From assembly GCA_937895645.1 (NCBI GenBank), contig CALBKQ010000093.1, positions 1 through 12,243 on the forward strand: a DNA stretch of 12,243 nt, given 5' to 3'. Both the position numbers and the translations under genes were made by a program. Source of the stretch: an uncultured Clostridia bacterium (lineage in GTDB: Bacteria; Bacillota; Clostridia; Oscillospirales; Acutalibacteraceae). Positions 1 through 6,790 of the stretch are shown one piece after another. The stretch's first letter is position 1; each line of letters begins with the position of its first letter. The notes beneath the pieces are model-generated. The model made no database searches. It saw only the letters and a program-made list of their open reading frames with translations, and was not told the DNA's origin.

Positions 1-246
1 CTTTTCCCTGAAAATTCGGTGGTAATCTGCGAAAATTTTGAGAATATTGAAAATGAATTCGTTTTTGCAGAAAATTTTATGGTGAGTGAAGACAAAATTC
101 AAGGAATTATTATATATAAATGGAATAGATTGTACCCTGCAGATACGTTTTTCAACATTTCTCTTGATAACTGGAGTTTAGTCGAAACAGTAGATTTTAT
201 AGGCTCATCTCACGAAAAGATTACAAGAGAAAGATATGTGAGGTAA
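1..246 (+). CDS. C-terminal part of a small conserved Clostridia protein (5' end outside window)
   Basis: The frame is open from the first base of the window to TAA at 244-246, so this is the last 81 codons of a gene that begins upstream; the GTG at 19 has no convincing ribosome binding site and is probably internal. The visible features are an IIIYKWNRLYPADTFF stretch and a GSSHEKITRERY stretch close to the end. From memory, this ending matches a short Firmicutes protein that public annotation often labels 'ribonuclease Z'; nothing here resembles the metallo-beta-lactamase motifs of true RNase Z, so I do not adopt that function. The stop codon lies two bases before the next ATG, and the ribosome binding site of the next gene overlaps its end, so the two are probably co-transcribed and translationally coupled. 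Function unknown. Confidence 0.7.
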   Translation, partial: LFPENSVVICENFENIENEFVFAENFMVSEDKIQGIIIYKWNRLYPADTFFNISLDNWSLVETVDFIGSSHEKITRERYVR

Positions 247-248
247 TT

Positions 249-1166
249 ATGAAAAAACGTTTATCAATAATCAGTATAATTCTTGTATTATTACTTACTT
301 TTACTTCTTGTGGTGGCTCGCTTGTTAATGGTGATATTTTCCCAGAGCCAGAAATCACTACAACAGAAAACACACAAATCACAACTATAACCCTTAAAGA
401 TATTCCTGAATATTTGGGCAGTCCTTATGTTGCAATCAATGATAATCAGCCAACATTCACAAGCGATGATTACACTACAACTGCATTTGAAAAATATGCT
501 GAACTCGATTATCTTGGTCGTTGCGGTGTAACTTATGCTTGTGTTGGTGTTGAAATAATGCCTACTGAAGACCGTGGTAGTATTGGTCAGGTAAAGCCTA
601 CTGGTTGGGTAACTGCGAAGTACGATTTTGTTGACGGAAAATATCTGTATAATAGATGTCATTTAATCGGATTTCAGTTGACAGGGGAGAATGCAAATAC
701 TCGAAATCTTATTACAGGCACTCGTTATATGAATACTGAGGGTATGTTGCCTTTTGAAAATATGATTGCTGACTATGTAAAAGAAACTGAAAATCACGTT
801 TTATATCGTGTAACACCAATTTTTGATGGCGAAAACCTTGTTGCAAGTGGTGTGCAGATGGAAGCATATTCTGTTGAGGATAATGGCGACGGTATCTGCT
901 TTAATGTGTATTGCTATAATGTGCAACCGGGTGTTGTAATCGACTACGCTACAGGTAAGAGTCAGTTAGATACAGAAACTACCACTAAAGCGGAAGATGA
1001 TGTGAATTCGTCACAGTATGTGCTTAATACATCTTCAAAGAAAATCCACAAGCCAACTTGCTCAGGCGCTAAAAATATGAGTGAAAAGAATAAAAAGACC
1101 GTCAGCGGTACAGAGTTAAAATCTTACCTTAATGACGGTTACGAGTATTGTGGTACTTGTTTTTAA
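249..1166 (+). CDS. Secreted lipoprotein DNA/RNA non-specific endonuclease (EndA/NUC type) with C-terminal Cys/His module
   Basis: A 305-residue exported nuclease, probably degrading extracellular DNA or RNA at the outer face of the membrane. Residues 1-20 are a lipoprotein signal peptide ending in the lipobox TSC with Cys21. The nuclease fold spans about 55-235: NRCHLIG at 135-141 supplies the general-base His138 (the usual DRGH motif is here NRCH), and N153/N162 have the same 9-residue spacing as the Asn pair of pneumococcal EndA (N182/N191). A 'VLYRVTP...GVQMEA...FNVYCYNVQPGV...DYATG' run matches the family's C-terminal strands. A Thr/Ser-rich linker (about 238-258) leads to a small module with H267, C271, C301 and C304, probably a metal-binding knuckle like those on other Clostridia surface or competence proteins. 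The binding site GTGAGGT overlaps the upstream stop. The GH43 gene follows after 10 bp. Family assignment is firm; substrate (DNA uptake, nutrient scavenging, biofilm) is inference. Confidence 0.88.
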   Translation: MKKRLSIISIILVLLLTFTSCGGSLVNGDIFPEPEITTTENTQITTITLKDIPEYLGSPYVAINDNQPTFTSDDYTTTAFEKYAELDYLGRCGVTYACVGVEIMPTEDRGSIGQVKPTGWVTAKYDFVDGKYLYNRCHLIGFQLTGENANTRNLITGTRYMNTEGMLPFENMIADYVKETENHVLYRVTPIFDGENLVASGVQMEAYSVEDNGDGICFNVYCYNVQPGVVIDYATGKSQLDTETTTKAEDDVNSSQYVLNTSSKKIHKPTCSGAKNMSEKNKKTVSGTELKSYLNDGYEYCGTCF

Positions 1167-1176
1167 GGAGTAAATT

Positions 1177-2106
1177 ATGCCATATTTATTTACACATTTC
1201 AAAGAAAAATATACACCTGACGGTGAGCAAGTGTATTTTGGAATAAGTAGTGACGGACTTAATTGGGAAAAGGTCAATGACGGAAACCCTGTGCTTACTG
1301 CAAAACTTGGTGAAAAGGGTTGTCGTGATATTGAAATTGTGCGACTTCATACGGGTGGTTTTGTAATTTTAACAACTGACCTTTGTGTAGCTAATCGTTA
1401 TGATGAAAATTTTAACCTTGACTGGTCCAATATCAATCGTACAGGTAGCAAATGCCTTCGTATGTGGAAAACGGATGATTTAGTACATTTCAGCGAAGAA
1501 AAACTTCAGTATTTTGGCCGTGACGATTTTGGTTGTATGTGGGCACCTGAAGTTTTTTTTGAAGAAGAAACAGGGGAGTATTTAATCCATTGGGGCTCAA
1601 CTGTGGCAGAAGACAACTACAAGCATATGTCAATTTATTGTTCTGTTACAAAGGATTTTGAAACATTTTCAGAACCTAAACTTTTCTTCACAAAAGATAA
1701 TGAAATTCTTGATACTCACATTCGCAAAATTGACGGAGTTTATCATATGTTCTATAAAAATGCGCATAATCCGTCAATGAATATGCACGCTACAAGTGAC
1801 AACCTTTATGGACCCTATAAACATGACCAAAAATTTGAAGAATATATGAATACTATTGAAAAAACCGGTTCTTATGAGGCGGGAACAAGTTTTACCTTAC
1901 CCGACGGCAGATGGTGTGTTTTGTTCGATTTCTTTGGTTGCGAAAAAGAGAAAATGGGCTATGTGCCATTCATTTCTTCAAAACCAGGTGATATGAATTT
2001 TACTCGTTGCCCTGATTTATTCAGTTTCCCTTATGGCTATAAGCACGGTGGCGTTGTTGAAATCACAGAGGAAGAATATGAAAGACTAAAAAATGCAAAA
2101 TATTAA
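1177..2106 (+). CDS. Glycoside hydrolase family 43-type glycosidase (cytoplasmic)
   Basis: A 309-residue protein with the five-bladed beta-propeller pattern of GH43-type enzymes (arabinofuranosidases, xylosidases, arabinanases). Visible motifs are GCRDIEIV (Asp51, candidate catalytic base), WAPE at 122-125, ILDTHIRKIDGVYHMFYKN with Asp179 (candidate pKa modulator) and SYEAGTSF with Glu234 (candidate general acid), in the order and spacing of the family. The residue assignments come from motif matching, not alignment. No signal peptide or membrane segment is present, so it should act on imported oligosaccharides or short glycosides in the cytoplasm. It has an ideal AAGGAG site 6 bases before ATG, overlapping the stop of the nuclease gene, so it is the third gene of the unit that starts before the window. 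No transporter or regulator is adjacent to narrow the substrate. A terminator follows at once. Confidence 0.82.
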   Translation: MPYLFTHFKEKYTPDGEQVYFGISSDGLNWEKVNDGNPVLTAKLGEKGCRDIEIVRLHTGGFVILTTDLCVANRYDENFNLDWSNINRTGSKCLRMWKTDDLVHFSEEKLQYFGRDDFGCMWAPEVFFEEETGEYLIHWGSTVAEDNYKHMSIYCSVTKDFETFSEPKLFFTKDNEILDTHIRKIDGVYHMFYKNAHNPSMNMHATSDNLYGPYKHDQKFEEYMNTIEKTGSYEAGTSFTLPDGRWCVLFDFFGCEKEKMGYVPFISSKPGDMNFTRCPDLFSFPYGYKHGGVVEITEEEYERLKNAKY

Positions 2107-2126
2107 ATAATTATAGTTTGTCAAAC

Positions 2127-2163
2127 AAAAAAGACACTGATTTGAAAATCAGCGTCTTTTTTT
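2127..2163. terminator. Bidirectional intrinsic terminator between convergent genes
   Basis: An A-run followed by GAC, a mismatch, CTGATT, a 4-base loop, AATCAG, a mismatch, GTC and a T-run. The hairpin has A and T tracts on opposite sides, so it can end transcription of the GH43 gene on the plus strand and of the hydrolase gene on the minus strand; it touches the hydrolase stop codon. Confidence 0.85.
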
Positions 2164-3247
2164 ATTCTTCTGTATTTTCTTTAATTTCTTCTGTCTCAAT
2201 TTCTGTTGTTTCTTCAACCTCTGGGGCAACATCTTCAACAATTTCTTCTTGTGGTGGAAGTACATCGTCAATTGATTCAACTGTTGCTGATTGATTCATC
2301 TCTTCTTGGTGCTTTTCTGATTTTTCGTTAAGCCAAGCAATAATATCAGCATATACTTCTTCACGGTTAATCTCGTTAAGTATTTCGTGACGAGCACCTT
2401 CGTAAAGTTTCATAGTAACATTTTTATGTCCAGTCTTTTTAAGCATTTTATAAACTTCGTTAACACCTTTACTGTAATCACCAACAGGGTCCATAGTGCC
2501 TGAAATCAAGTAGATAGGCATACTCAAAGGTATTGTGTTGTACCAACGCTTTGAAGATACCTGCTTAAGAGTTGTGAAAAGTGCTTTCATACCACTTACT
2601 GTGTAGTTGTAGCCACACAATTCGTCGGCATTGTACTTATCAACTTCTTCTTCGTCACGAGAAGCCCAATCGTTTTCGGTGCGTTTCTGTGTTTTTCTGT
2701 TATATGCGCCAAATGCGATTGCGTGAAGGACTTCTGAACGGTGCATAGGTCCGTTTTGCTTGATAAGAGCATTTGCAAGTGAAATGCCAATGCCAAGTGC
2801 AGGGTTTTCGCCACTTGTTCCGCTATAAATAACGCCATCAAGTAAATAACCGTATTTTGCGGTGTATTTACGGGCAATTAGTGAGCCCATACCGTGACCA
2901 AGCATAAAAAATGGCAAGTCAGGATATTCGCTTTTAATAATATCAGTTAAGGATTTCAAATCTTCAACAAAATGTTCTTCACCCTCGGTTTCACCGAAAA
3001 ATCCAAGCATATTGCGGTCAATAACTGATGAACCATGACCTATGTGGTCACTTACAAATACCGCGTAACCTGCCTTGCAAAGCTCAAGTGCAAAACGAGC
3101 ATAACGGTTTGAGTATTCAGCCATACCGTGCGAAATCTGAACAACGCCTTTAATTGAGCCATAGTCAATAGGTGCTGCGCTTTGAGCGTATATGTCGCAT
3201 AATCCCGAATGTGATGGGAAATTATATTCTTTAGTAAGAAATTCCAA
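2162..3247 (-). CDS. Alpha/beta hydrolase (monoacylglycerol lipase/serine aminopeptidase S33 type) lacking the nucleophile Ser
   Basis: A 361-residue cytoplasmic protein of the Hydrolase_4/lysophospholipase family. Seen: the oxyanion-hole segment ISHGMAEYSNRY (38-49), DHIGHG (67-72), the nucleophile elbow at 117-121, Asp253 in SGTMDPVG and His287 in EGARHE. The elbow reads GHGMG, whereas the family has GHSMG: the nucleophile position is Gly119 (codon GGT at 2891-2893), one base from AGT Ser. Asp and His of the triad are kept. If the base is real, classical esterase activity should be lost. Residues from about 312 to the end form a Glu-rich tail absent from ordinary members. I chose TTG at 3247 because AAGGTG lies 6 bases upstream and the family's N-terminus begins near KEYNF; an in-frame ATG at 3346 would add 33 AT-rich, unfamily-like residues that run through the promoter. 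Monocistronic, divergent from the tRNA. Confidence 0.85.
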   Translation of the reverse strand: MEFLTKEYNFPSHSGLCDIYAQSAAPIDYGSIKGVVQISHGMAEYSNRYARFALELCKAGYAVFVSDHIGHGSSVIDRNMLGFFGETEGEEHFVEDLKSLTDIIKSEYPDLPFFMLGHGMGSLIARKYTAKYGYLLDGVIYSGTSGENPALGIGISLANALIKQNGPMHRSEVLHAIAFGAYNRKTQKRTENDWASRDEEEVDKYNADELCGYNYTVSGMKALFTTLKQVSSKRWYNTIPLSMPIYLISGTMDPVGDYSKGVNEVYKMLKKTGHKNVTMKLYEGARHEILNEINREEVYADIIAWLNEKSEKHQEEMNQSATVESIDDVLPPQEEIVEDVAPEVEETTEIETEEIKENTEE

Positions 3248-3251
3248 AAAT

Positions 3252-3259
3252 ATCACCTT
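3252..3259 (-). promoter_or_regulatory. Ribosome binding site fixing the TTG start of the hydrolase
   Basis: On the minus strand the sequence AAGGTGAT ends 4 bases (6 counted from AAGGTG) before TTG at 3247-3245. No comparable site precedes the ATG at 3346, so this decides the start. Its AAGGT is also one arm of the dyad at 3255-3278. Confidence 0.7.
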
Positions 3260-3278
3260 ATAAATAATTTGATAAGGT
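3255..3278. repeat. Perfect 7-bp inverted repeat at the 5' end of the hydrolase gene (possible operator or RBS-masking hairpin)
   Basis: ACCTTAT at 3255-3261 and ATAAGGT at 3272-3278 are exact inverted copies separated by 10 AT-rich bases. On the minus strand the promoter-distal arm contains the ribosome binding site of the hydrolase, and the other arm abuts the proposed -10 box. It could be an operator dyad over the transcription start, or, if transcription begins further upstream, an RNA hairpin hiding the ribosome binding site. Function is inference. Confidence 0.4.
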
Positions 3279-3307
3279 ATTTTATCATATATTGAGTAAA
3301 AAATCAA
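3279..3307 (-). promoter_or_regulatory. Probable sigma-A promoter of the hydrolase gene
   Basis: On the minus strand TTGATT (3307-3302) and TAAAAT (3284-3279) are separated by exactly 17 bases and lie about 32 bases before the TTG start. Both boxes are near consensus. A competing TATGAT lies a few bases upstream, so the exact -10 is uncertain. Confidence 0.5.
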
Positions 3308-3335
3308 ATCGGACATATAATCAAAATTCAAAGCA

Positions 3336-3364
3336 TTGAAAATCAATGCAAATTATGTTATAAT
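3336..3364 (+). promoter_or_regulatory. Strong sigma-A promoter of the tRNA-Ala gene
   Basis: TTGAAA at 3336-3341, a 17-base spacer and a perfect TATAAT at 3359-3364, with the mature tRNA beginning 10 bases downstream. Near-consensus boxes and very short leader are typical of single tRNA genes. Confidence 0.85.
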
Positions 3365-3374
3365 CACAACATAC

Positions 3375-3450
3375 GGGGCATTAGCGCAGCTGGGAGCGCA
3401 TCACACTGGCAGTGTGGGGGTCAGGGGTTCAAGTCCCCTATGCTCCACCA
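3375..3450 (+). tRNA. tRNA-Ala (anticodon GGC)
   Basis: A full cloverleaf of 76 bases including an encoded CCA. The acceptor stem GGGGCAT pairs with ATGCTCC (one G-T pair), followed by discriminator A and CCA. The D stem is GCGC/GCGC around AGCTGGGA, the anticodon stem TCACA/TGTGG encloses CTGGCAG, giving anticodon GGC (alanine), the variable loop is 5 bases, and the T arm is AGGGG-TTCAAGT-CCCCT. It reads GCC and GCT codons. It stands alone between the divergent hydrolase and the beta-helix lipoprotein gene, with its own promoter and terminator. No integrase or duplicated 3' end was seen nearby, so there is no sign it serves as an integration site here. Confidence 0.97.
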
Positions 3451-3452
3451 TA

Positions 3453-3486
3453 AAAGGACTTGTGTAATTTGCAAGTCCTTTCTTTT
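3453..3486 (+). terminator. Intrinsic terminator of the tRNA-Ala unit
   Basis: AAAGGACTTG (3453-3462) and CAAGTCCTTT (3472-3481) form a perfect 10-bp stem with a 9-base loop, followed by CTTTT. It starts 2 bases after the CCA end. The next 120 bases up to 3605 are very AT-rich; I saw no well-spaced promoter for the following gene there. Confidence 0.85.
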
Positions 3487-3605
3487 GTAATCAATACTAT
3501 GTATATAAGTTGTTCAATAAAAATTAATATTTAATTTATTATCAGTTCATTTTTTTGGGTAATAATGTAAAAAAAACAAATATTATTGGGAAAGGTTTTG
3601 GAAAA

Positions 3606-5129
3606 ATGAAAAAAATATTAGCGTGTGTTCTTGTAATATCACTCCTTTTTGCAGGGTGCAGTCTTGTAAATGAACAGAAAATTGAGGGTACACAAATTAA
3701 GTTGTCCGATAAAGAAATTACCGTAGATGGTAAATCTGTCACAAATGACACAACACAATCTGTTTATACTGCAAATGATATTGTGTTTTATCTTGCAGGA
3801 CAGGATTTTACCTATGGTGAGGGTACAGAAGAAGACGAGCACGAGCAAACAGAAGCCGATGCACATACAGTAGTTCATATTTCAAAACCGGGTACGTATG
3901 TTTTAAGTGGTGAACTTTCAAAAGGACAAATAGCAGTTGACCTTGGTGAAGATGCAGAAGAAAATCCCGAAGCAGTAGTTACGCTTATTCTCAATGGAGT
4001 TGATATTACTTGCACAGTTGCTCCTGCTGTAATTTTTTATAATGTGTATGAATGTTGTAGTAGTGACGAAGAAACCGCAACAAAAGATGTTGATACTAAG
4101 AATGCTGGTGCTAATGTAATTGTTGCAGATGGCACAGAAAATAACATCAATGGCTCTTATGTTGAAAAGATTTATAAATCTTATGAACTCAATGAAGATG
4201 GTACAGAAGTTGTTGATAGTAAGAAACTCCATAAATATGATGCAGCATTCTACTCAAAGAAAACAATGAATATTGACGGTGGGGAAAAAGGCGATGGCGT
4301 TCTTAATATCAAGGCTGAAAATGAGGGCCTTGACAGTGAACTTCACCTTACAATAAATGGTGGTATTATAAATATTACAGCGGGTAACGATGGAATCAAC
4401 ACAAATGAAGACAATGTATCGGTTACAACAGTAAATGGTGGCACACTTAACATTATGTGTGATGGTAGCACGGGTGAGGGCGACGGTATTGATTCTAACG
4501 GTTGGCTTATAATCAATGGCGGTACTGTAATTTCACAGGCTTGTGCTACAAGTGGTGACGCTGGTATTGACTCAGATTTAGGTATTTATATTAACGGTGG
4601 TAAGGTTATTGCATCAGGTAATATGCTTGACAGAATTGCAGGTGGAGAACAAACTTATGTTGTATTTAACTTTGCAAGTCGTCAGGTTGGTGACAGCACA
4701 TATACTCTTAAAAATGCAGAAAATAAAGTTGTTGGCGAATATGCCCCAATTAACGATTTCACATATCTTCTTGTAGCAGGTGATGAACTGGTAGCAGGTG
4801 ATTATACTTTCTGGCAGGGTGACACTCAACTTTCAGCGGCCTCAACAGGTGGAATGAATATGGGTGAAAGACCTGATTTGCCAAAAGGGGAGGAAAATCA
4901 ACACGGTAATCCTCCTGAATTACCTGAGGGATTTGAAAACATACAACCACCTAAACAAGATGAGGATATGACAAGACCCGAACGACCTGAAGGTAAGGAA
5001 AATATTCAAAGACCAAATGATATGGGTGGATTTATGTCAGGCGGAGAAATCTCAACAACATTTACAATAGTTGATGGCGGAAATCAGTTTAGTAATGTAA
5101 CCCCAATAGCCACAACCGTGACCGAATAA
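3606..5129 (+). CDS. Lipoprotein with Cthe_2159/DUF4353-type carbohydrate-binding beta-helix
   Basis: A 507-residue surface lipoprotein. Residues 1-17 form a signal peptide ending LLFAGC, lipidated Cys18. About residues 55-340 match the Cthe_2159 family, a calcium-dependent right-handed beta-helix known to bind polygalacturonate-like glycans: successive turns carry Asp/Asn-Gly signatures (NEGLDSE, NDGINTNED, GDGIDSNG, DAGIDSD) alternating with INGG strands. After the helix comes a short beta domain (about 345-405), then a Pro/Glu/Gly/Asn-rich linker at about 410-480 with near repeats of PEGxENIQxP, then a final short strand segment. I chose ATG at 3606 because the lipoprotein signal begins there and an AAAGG site lies about 10 bases upstream; a TTG at 3555 would add 17 residues ahead of the signal. 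No enzyme is encoded beside it, so glycan binding at the cell surface is inferred from the family. Confidence 0.85.
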   Translation: MKKILACVLVISLLFAGCSLVNEQKIEGTQIKLSDKEITVDGKSVTNDTTQSVYTANDIVFYLAGQDFTYGEGTEEDEHEQTEADAHTVVHISKPGTYVLSGELSKGQIAVDLGEDAEENPEAVVTLILNGVDITCTVAPAVIFYNVYECCSSDEETATKDVDTKNAGANVIVADGTENNINGSYVEKIYKSYELNEDGTEVVDSKKLHKYDAAFYSKKTMNIDGGEKGDGVLNIKAENEGLDSELHLTINGGIINITAGNDGINTNEDNVSVTTVNGGTLNIMCDGSTGEGDGIDSNGWLIINGGTVISQACATSGDAGIDSDLGIYINGGKVIASGNMLDRIAGGEQTYVVFNFASRQVGDSTYTLKNAENKVVGEYAPINDFTYLLVAGDELVAGDYTFWQGDTQLSAASTGGMNMGERPDLPKGEENQHGNPPELPEGFENIQPPKQDEDMTRPERPEGKENIQRPNDMGGFMSGGEISTTFTIVDGGNQFSNVTPIATTVTE

Positions 5130-5161
5130 GATAATGTTAATAAATTTGAGGTTGTCGAAAT

Positions 5162-5188
5162 GAATTCGTAATACGTAATTAGGAATTC
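5162..5188. repeat. Short imperfect inverted repeat with flanking GAATTC copies
   Basis: GAATTC at 5162-5167 and 5183-5188 frame TAAT and ATTA, giving a 10-of-11 paired dyad (one G-G mismatch) around a 5-base centre; GAATTCGYAAT is also a direct repeat 21 bases apart. It lies just before the terminator between two convergent genes. It is of a form often seen as dispersed intergenic repeats, but only this copy is visible here. Confidence 0.4.
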
Positions 5189-5204
5189 GCAATTTACCAA
5201 ACAA

Positions 5205-5238
5205 AAAACTCCTTGTAGTTTGTGCTACGAGGAGTTTT
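5205..5238. terminator. Bidirectional intrinsic terminator between beta-helix lipoprotein and symporter genes
   Basis: A 14-bp stem (5205-5218 with 5225-5238, one G-T pair) starts with AAAA and ends with TTTT around a 6-base loop. It serves the convergent genes ending at 5129 (plus) and 5251 (minus). Confidence 0.87.
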
Positions 5239-5250
5239 GTTATATATGTT

Positions 5251-6690
5251 TTATTCTGTAATTTCTGCTTTTGCCCGACGTTCTGCCAAATCAGCTTCAA
5301 CTTGTGCTTTTTGTTCAGGTGTGTATTTAATGAACAGAAGTGGGATTATGTAAAGCACTGCTGCTATTGCAGGAGTAAGCATTGTAAGTGGCCAAATCCA
5401 ATTTTCAAAGGCTTGGGTCTGTGTGCCAAGATAAACTGCACCCTCAACATCTTCAACTGCAACATAACCGAGAACGCTAAGTGAAAGTGTAGCAAGAGCG
5501 CCTGTAATACCGCTTGAAATCTTTGTAAAGAAAGTCTGCATTGCAAAGGTAACACCCTCTGTACGCTTTCCTGTTTTCCATTCCATATAGTCAACACTGT
5601 CACAGAAGAGAGAAGTCTGTGCAATACTTGCTGCACCTGATGGAATAGCACATATTGCCATGATAATCATACCAATAAGAATATTGTTGCCTTCAAATCC
5701 AATAATCCAAGCAAGTACTTTACCTACGATTGTGCAAATCTGAATAAAAATAAGAAGATTTTTGTAACCGCCGAATTTAACCTTAAGTTTGTCAGCAAAA
5801 ATCATACCAAGGAAACTTGGTGCATAGGTGATTGCACCATAAACTGTTGTAAGGGTTAAAGGTCCAAGTACGATTCCTGCAACTGAAATTTCAGGCATTT
5901 TGTACTTGAAGAAGTATGTAACAAGTGAGTTGCCGAATGCCAATGCACCGAAAAGATTTGAAAGGGTAATAAGCATAAGCATCTTATTCTGGAAAAGAAG
6001 TTTGAAACATTCAAGAATTGATGTCTGTTGTTGTTCAGGTGCTGCTAAACGGACTCTTTCTTGTGCCTTGTAGCATTTTGCACTGACTAACGCACCACCA
6101 AGACCAAAAATTGCTGCGAATAAAACGGTCATAAGGGCAAGTGAGTTGCCTGACTGTTTTGCAACAATTTCCATAATCATAGGAACAACCGCACTGAATA
6201 CTCCATAGAAAACAGAGCCTACAGTACGAGCCATCTGAACAAATCTGTCGCGTTCATTTGAGTCAGGTGTTACAACTGCAGTCATACCCCAGATTGCAAC
6301 ATCTTGCATAGTGTAACTTATGTCCCAACAAAGATACATAATTACAAAGTAACCCATACGAAGCCACAAAAGTTCTTCAGCAGTTGAGAATACTACGAAA
6401 ATAAGTACTGTGAAAACACCAACGGGTACAGGGGTGTATTTAAGAAGTGGACGAAGTTTTTCGCCATTCTTAAAACGGTGACGGTCAACGATTGAGCCGA
6501 CAATCGGGTCATTAACACCGTCCCAAACTTTCATTGCAATAAGAAGTATTGCAACATAATGTGCAGGGAATTGGGCAATATCTGTCAAGAAATATTGAAA
6601 GAAAGATGCACCAATAAAGCAGTAAACAACATTTTGTCCCGCAAGACCTGTCATAAAACTGCGTTTTTCTTTTTTAGAAATATAGTTCAT
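5251..6690 (-). CDS. GPH-family (MelB-like) sugar:cation symporter
   Basis: A 479-residue, 12-helix membrane transporter of the glycoside-pentoside-hexuronide family within the major facilitator superfamily, importing a sugar or glycoside with Na+ or H+. Seen: KVWDGVNDPIVG at 54-65, whose Asp57 and Asp61 match the spacing of the MelB cation-site residues D55/D59; DISYTMQDVAIW at 123-134, with Asp130 at the place of MelB D124; NERDR at 145-149; and DYMEWKTGKRTEG at 367-379 before helix 11. The position of MelB D19, a sugar-binding residue, is Asn20 here (GLAGQN), suggesting a different substrate. The short cytoplasmic C-terminus (about 457-479) is charged and helical. Start: ATG preceded by AAGAAAGGGTG. 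An exact TATAAT lies on the minus strand at 6735-6730, but without a good -35. The gene is divergent from the CoA-transferase. Substrate cannot be read from sequence. Confidence 0.87.
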   Translation of the reverse strand: MNYISKKEKRSFMTGLAGQNVVYCFIGASFFQYFLTDIAQFPAHYVAILLIAMKVWDGVNDPIVGSIVDRHRFKNGEKLRPLLKYTPVPVGVFTVLIFVVFSTAEELLWLRMGYFVIMYLCWDISYTMQDVAIWGMTAVVTPDSNERDRFVQMARTVGSVFYGVFSAVVPMIMEIVAKQSGNSLALMTVLFAAIFGLGGALVSAKCYKAQERVRLAAPEQQQTSILECFKLLFQNKMLMLITLSNLFGALAFGNSLVTYFFKYKMPEISVAGIVLGPLTLTTVYGAITYAPSFLGMIFADKLKVKFGGYKNLLIFIQICTIVGKVLAWIIGFEGNNILIGMIIMAICAIPSGAASIAQTSLFCDSVDYMEWKTGKRTEGVTFAMQTFFTKISSGITGALATLSLSVLGYVAVEDVEGAVYLGTQTQAFENWIWPLTMLTPAIAAVLYIIPLLFIKYTPEQKAQVEADLAERRAKAEITE

Positions 6691-6790
6691 AACAACACCC
6701 TTTCTTTGAAATTGTAATTCAATGATTTAATTATACACGAAGATAATGTGTTTTTATATAGGTAAAAGTCATAAAAAAACAATAAGAAAT

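Noticed and set aside
291..662. Long minus-strand open frame opposite the nuclease gene
   Set aside because: It lies wholly against a gene with clear motifs, has no ribosome binding site or recognisable protein features, and is Ile/Thr/Cys-rich as expected of an antisense shadow. The same holds for the other frames opposite or inside the main genes.
3248..3346. 33-residue N-terminal extension of the hydrolase from an ATG at 3346
   Set aside because: The extension is AT-rich, matches nothing in the family, overlaps the likely promoter and lacks a ribosome binding site, whereas TTG at 3247 has a good one.
3375..3450. tRNA-Ala as an integration site for a mobile element
   Set aside because: No integrase gene, no duplicated tRNA 3' end and no foreign gene cluster next to it; the tRNA is followed directly by its own terminator.
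3555..3605. TTG start giving 17 extra residues before the beta-helix lipoprotein
   Set aside because: It would place a charged stretch ahead of a normal lipoprotein signal peptide; ATG at 3606 gives a standard MKKIL signal with lipobox.
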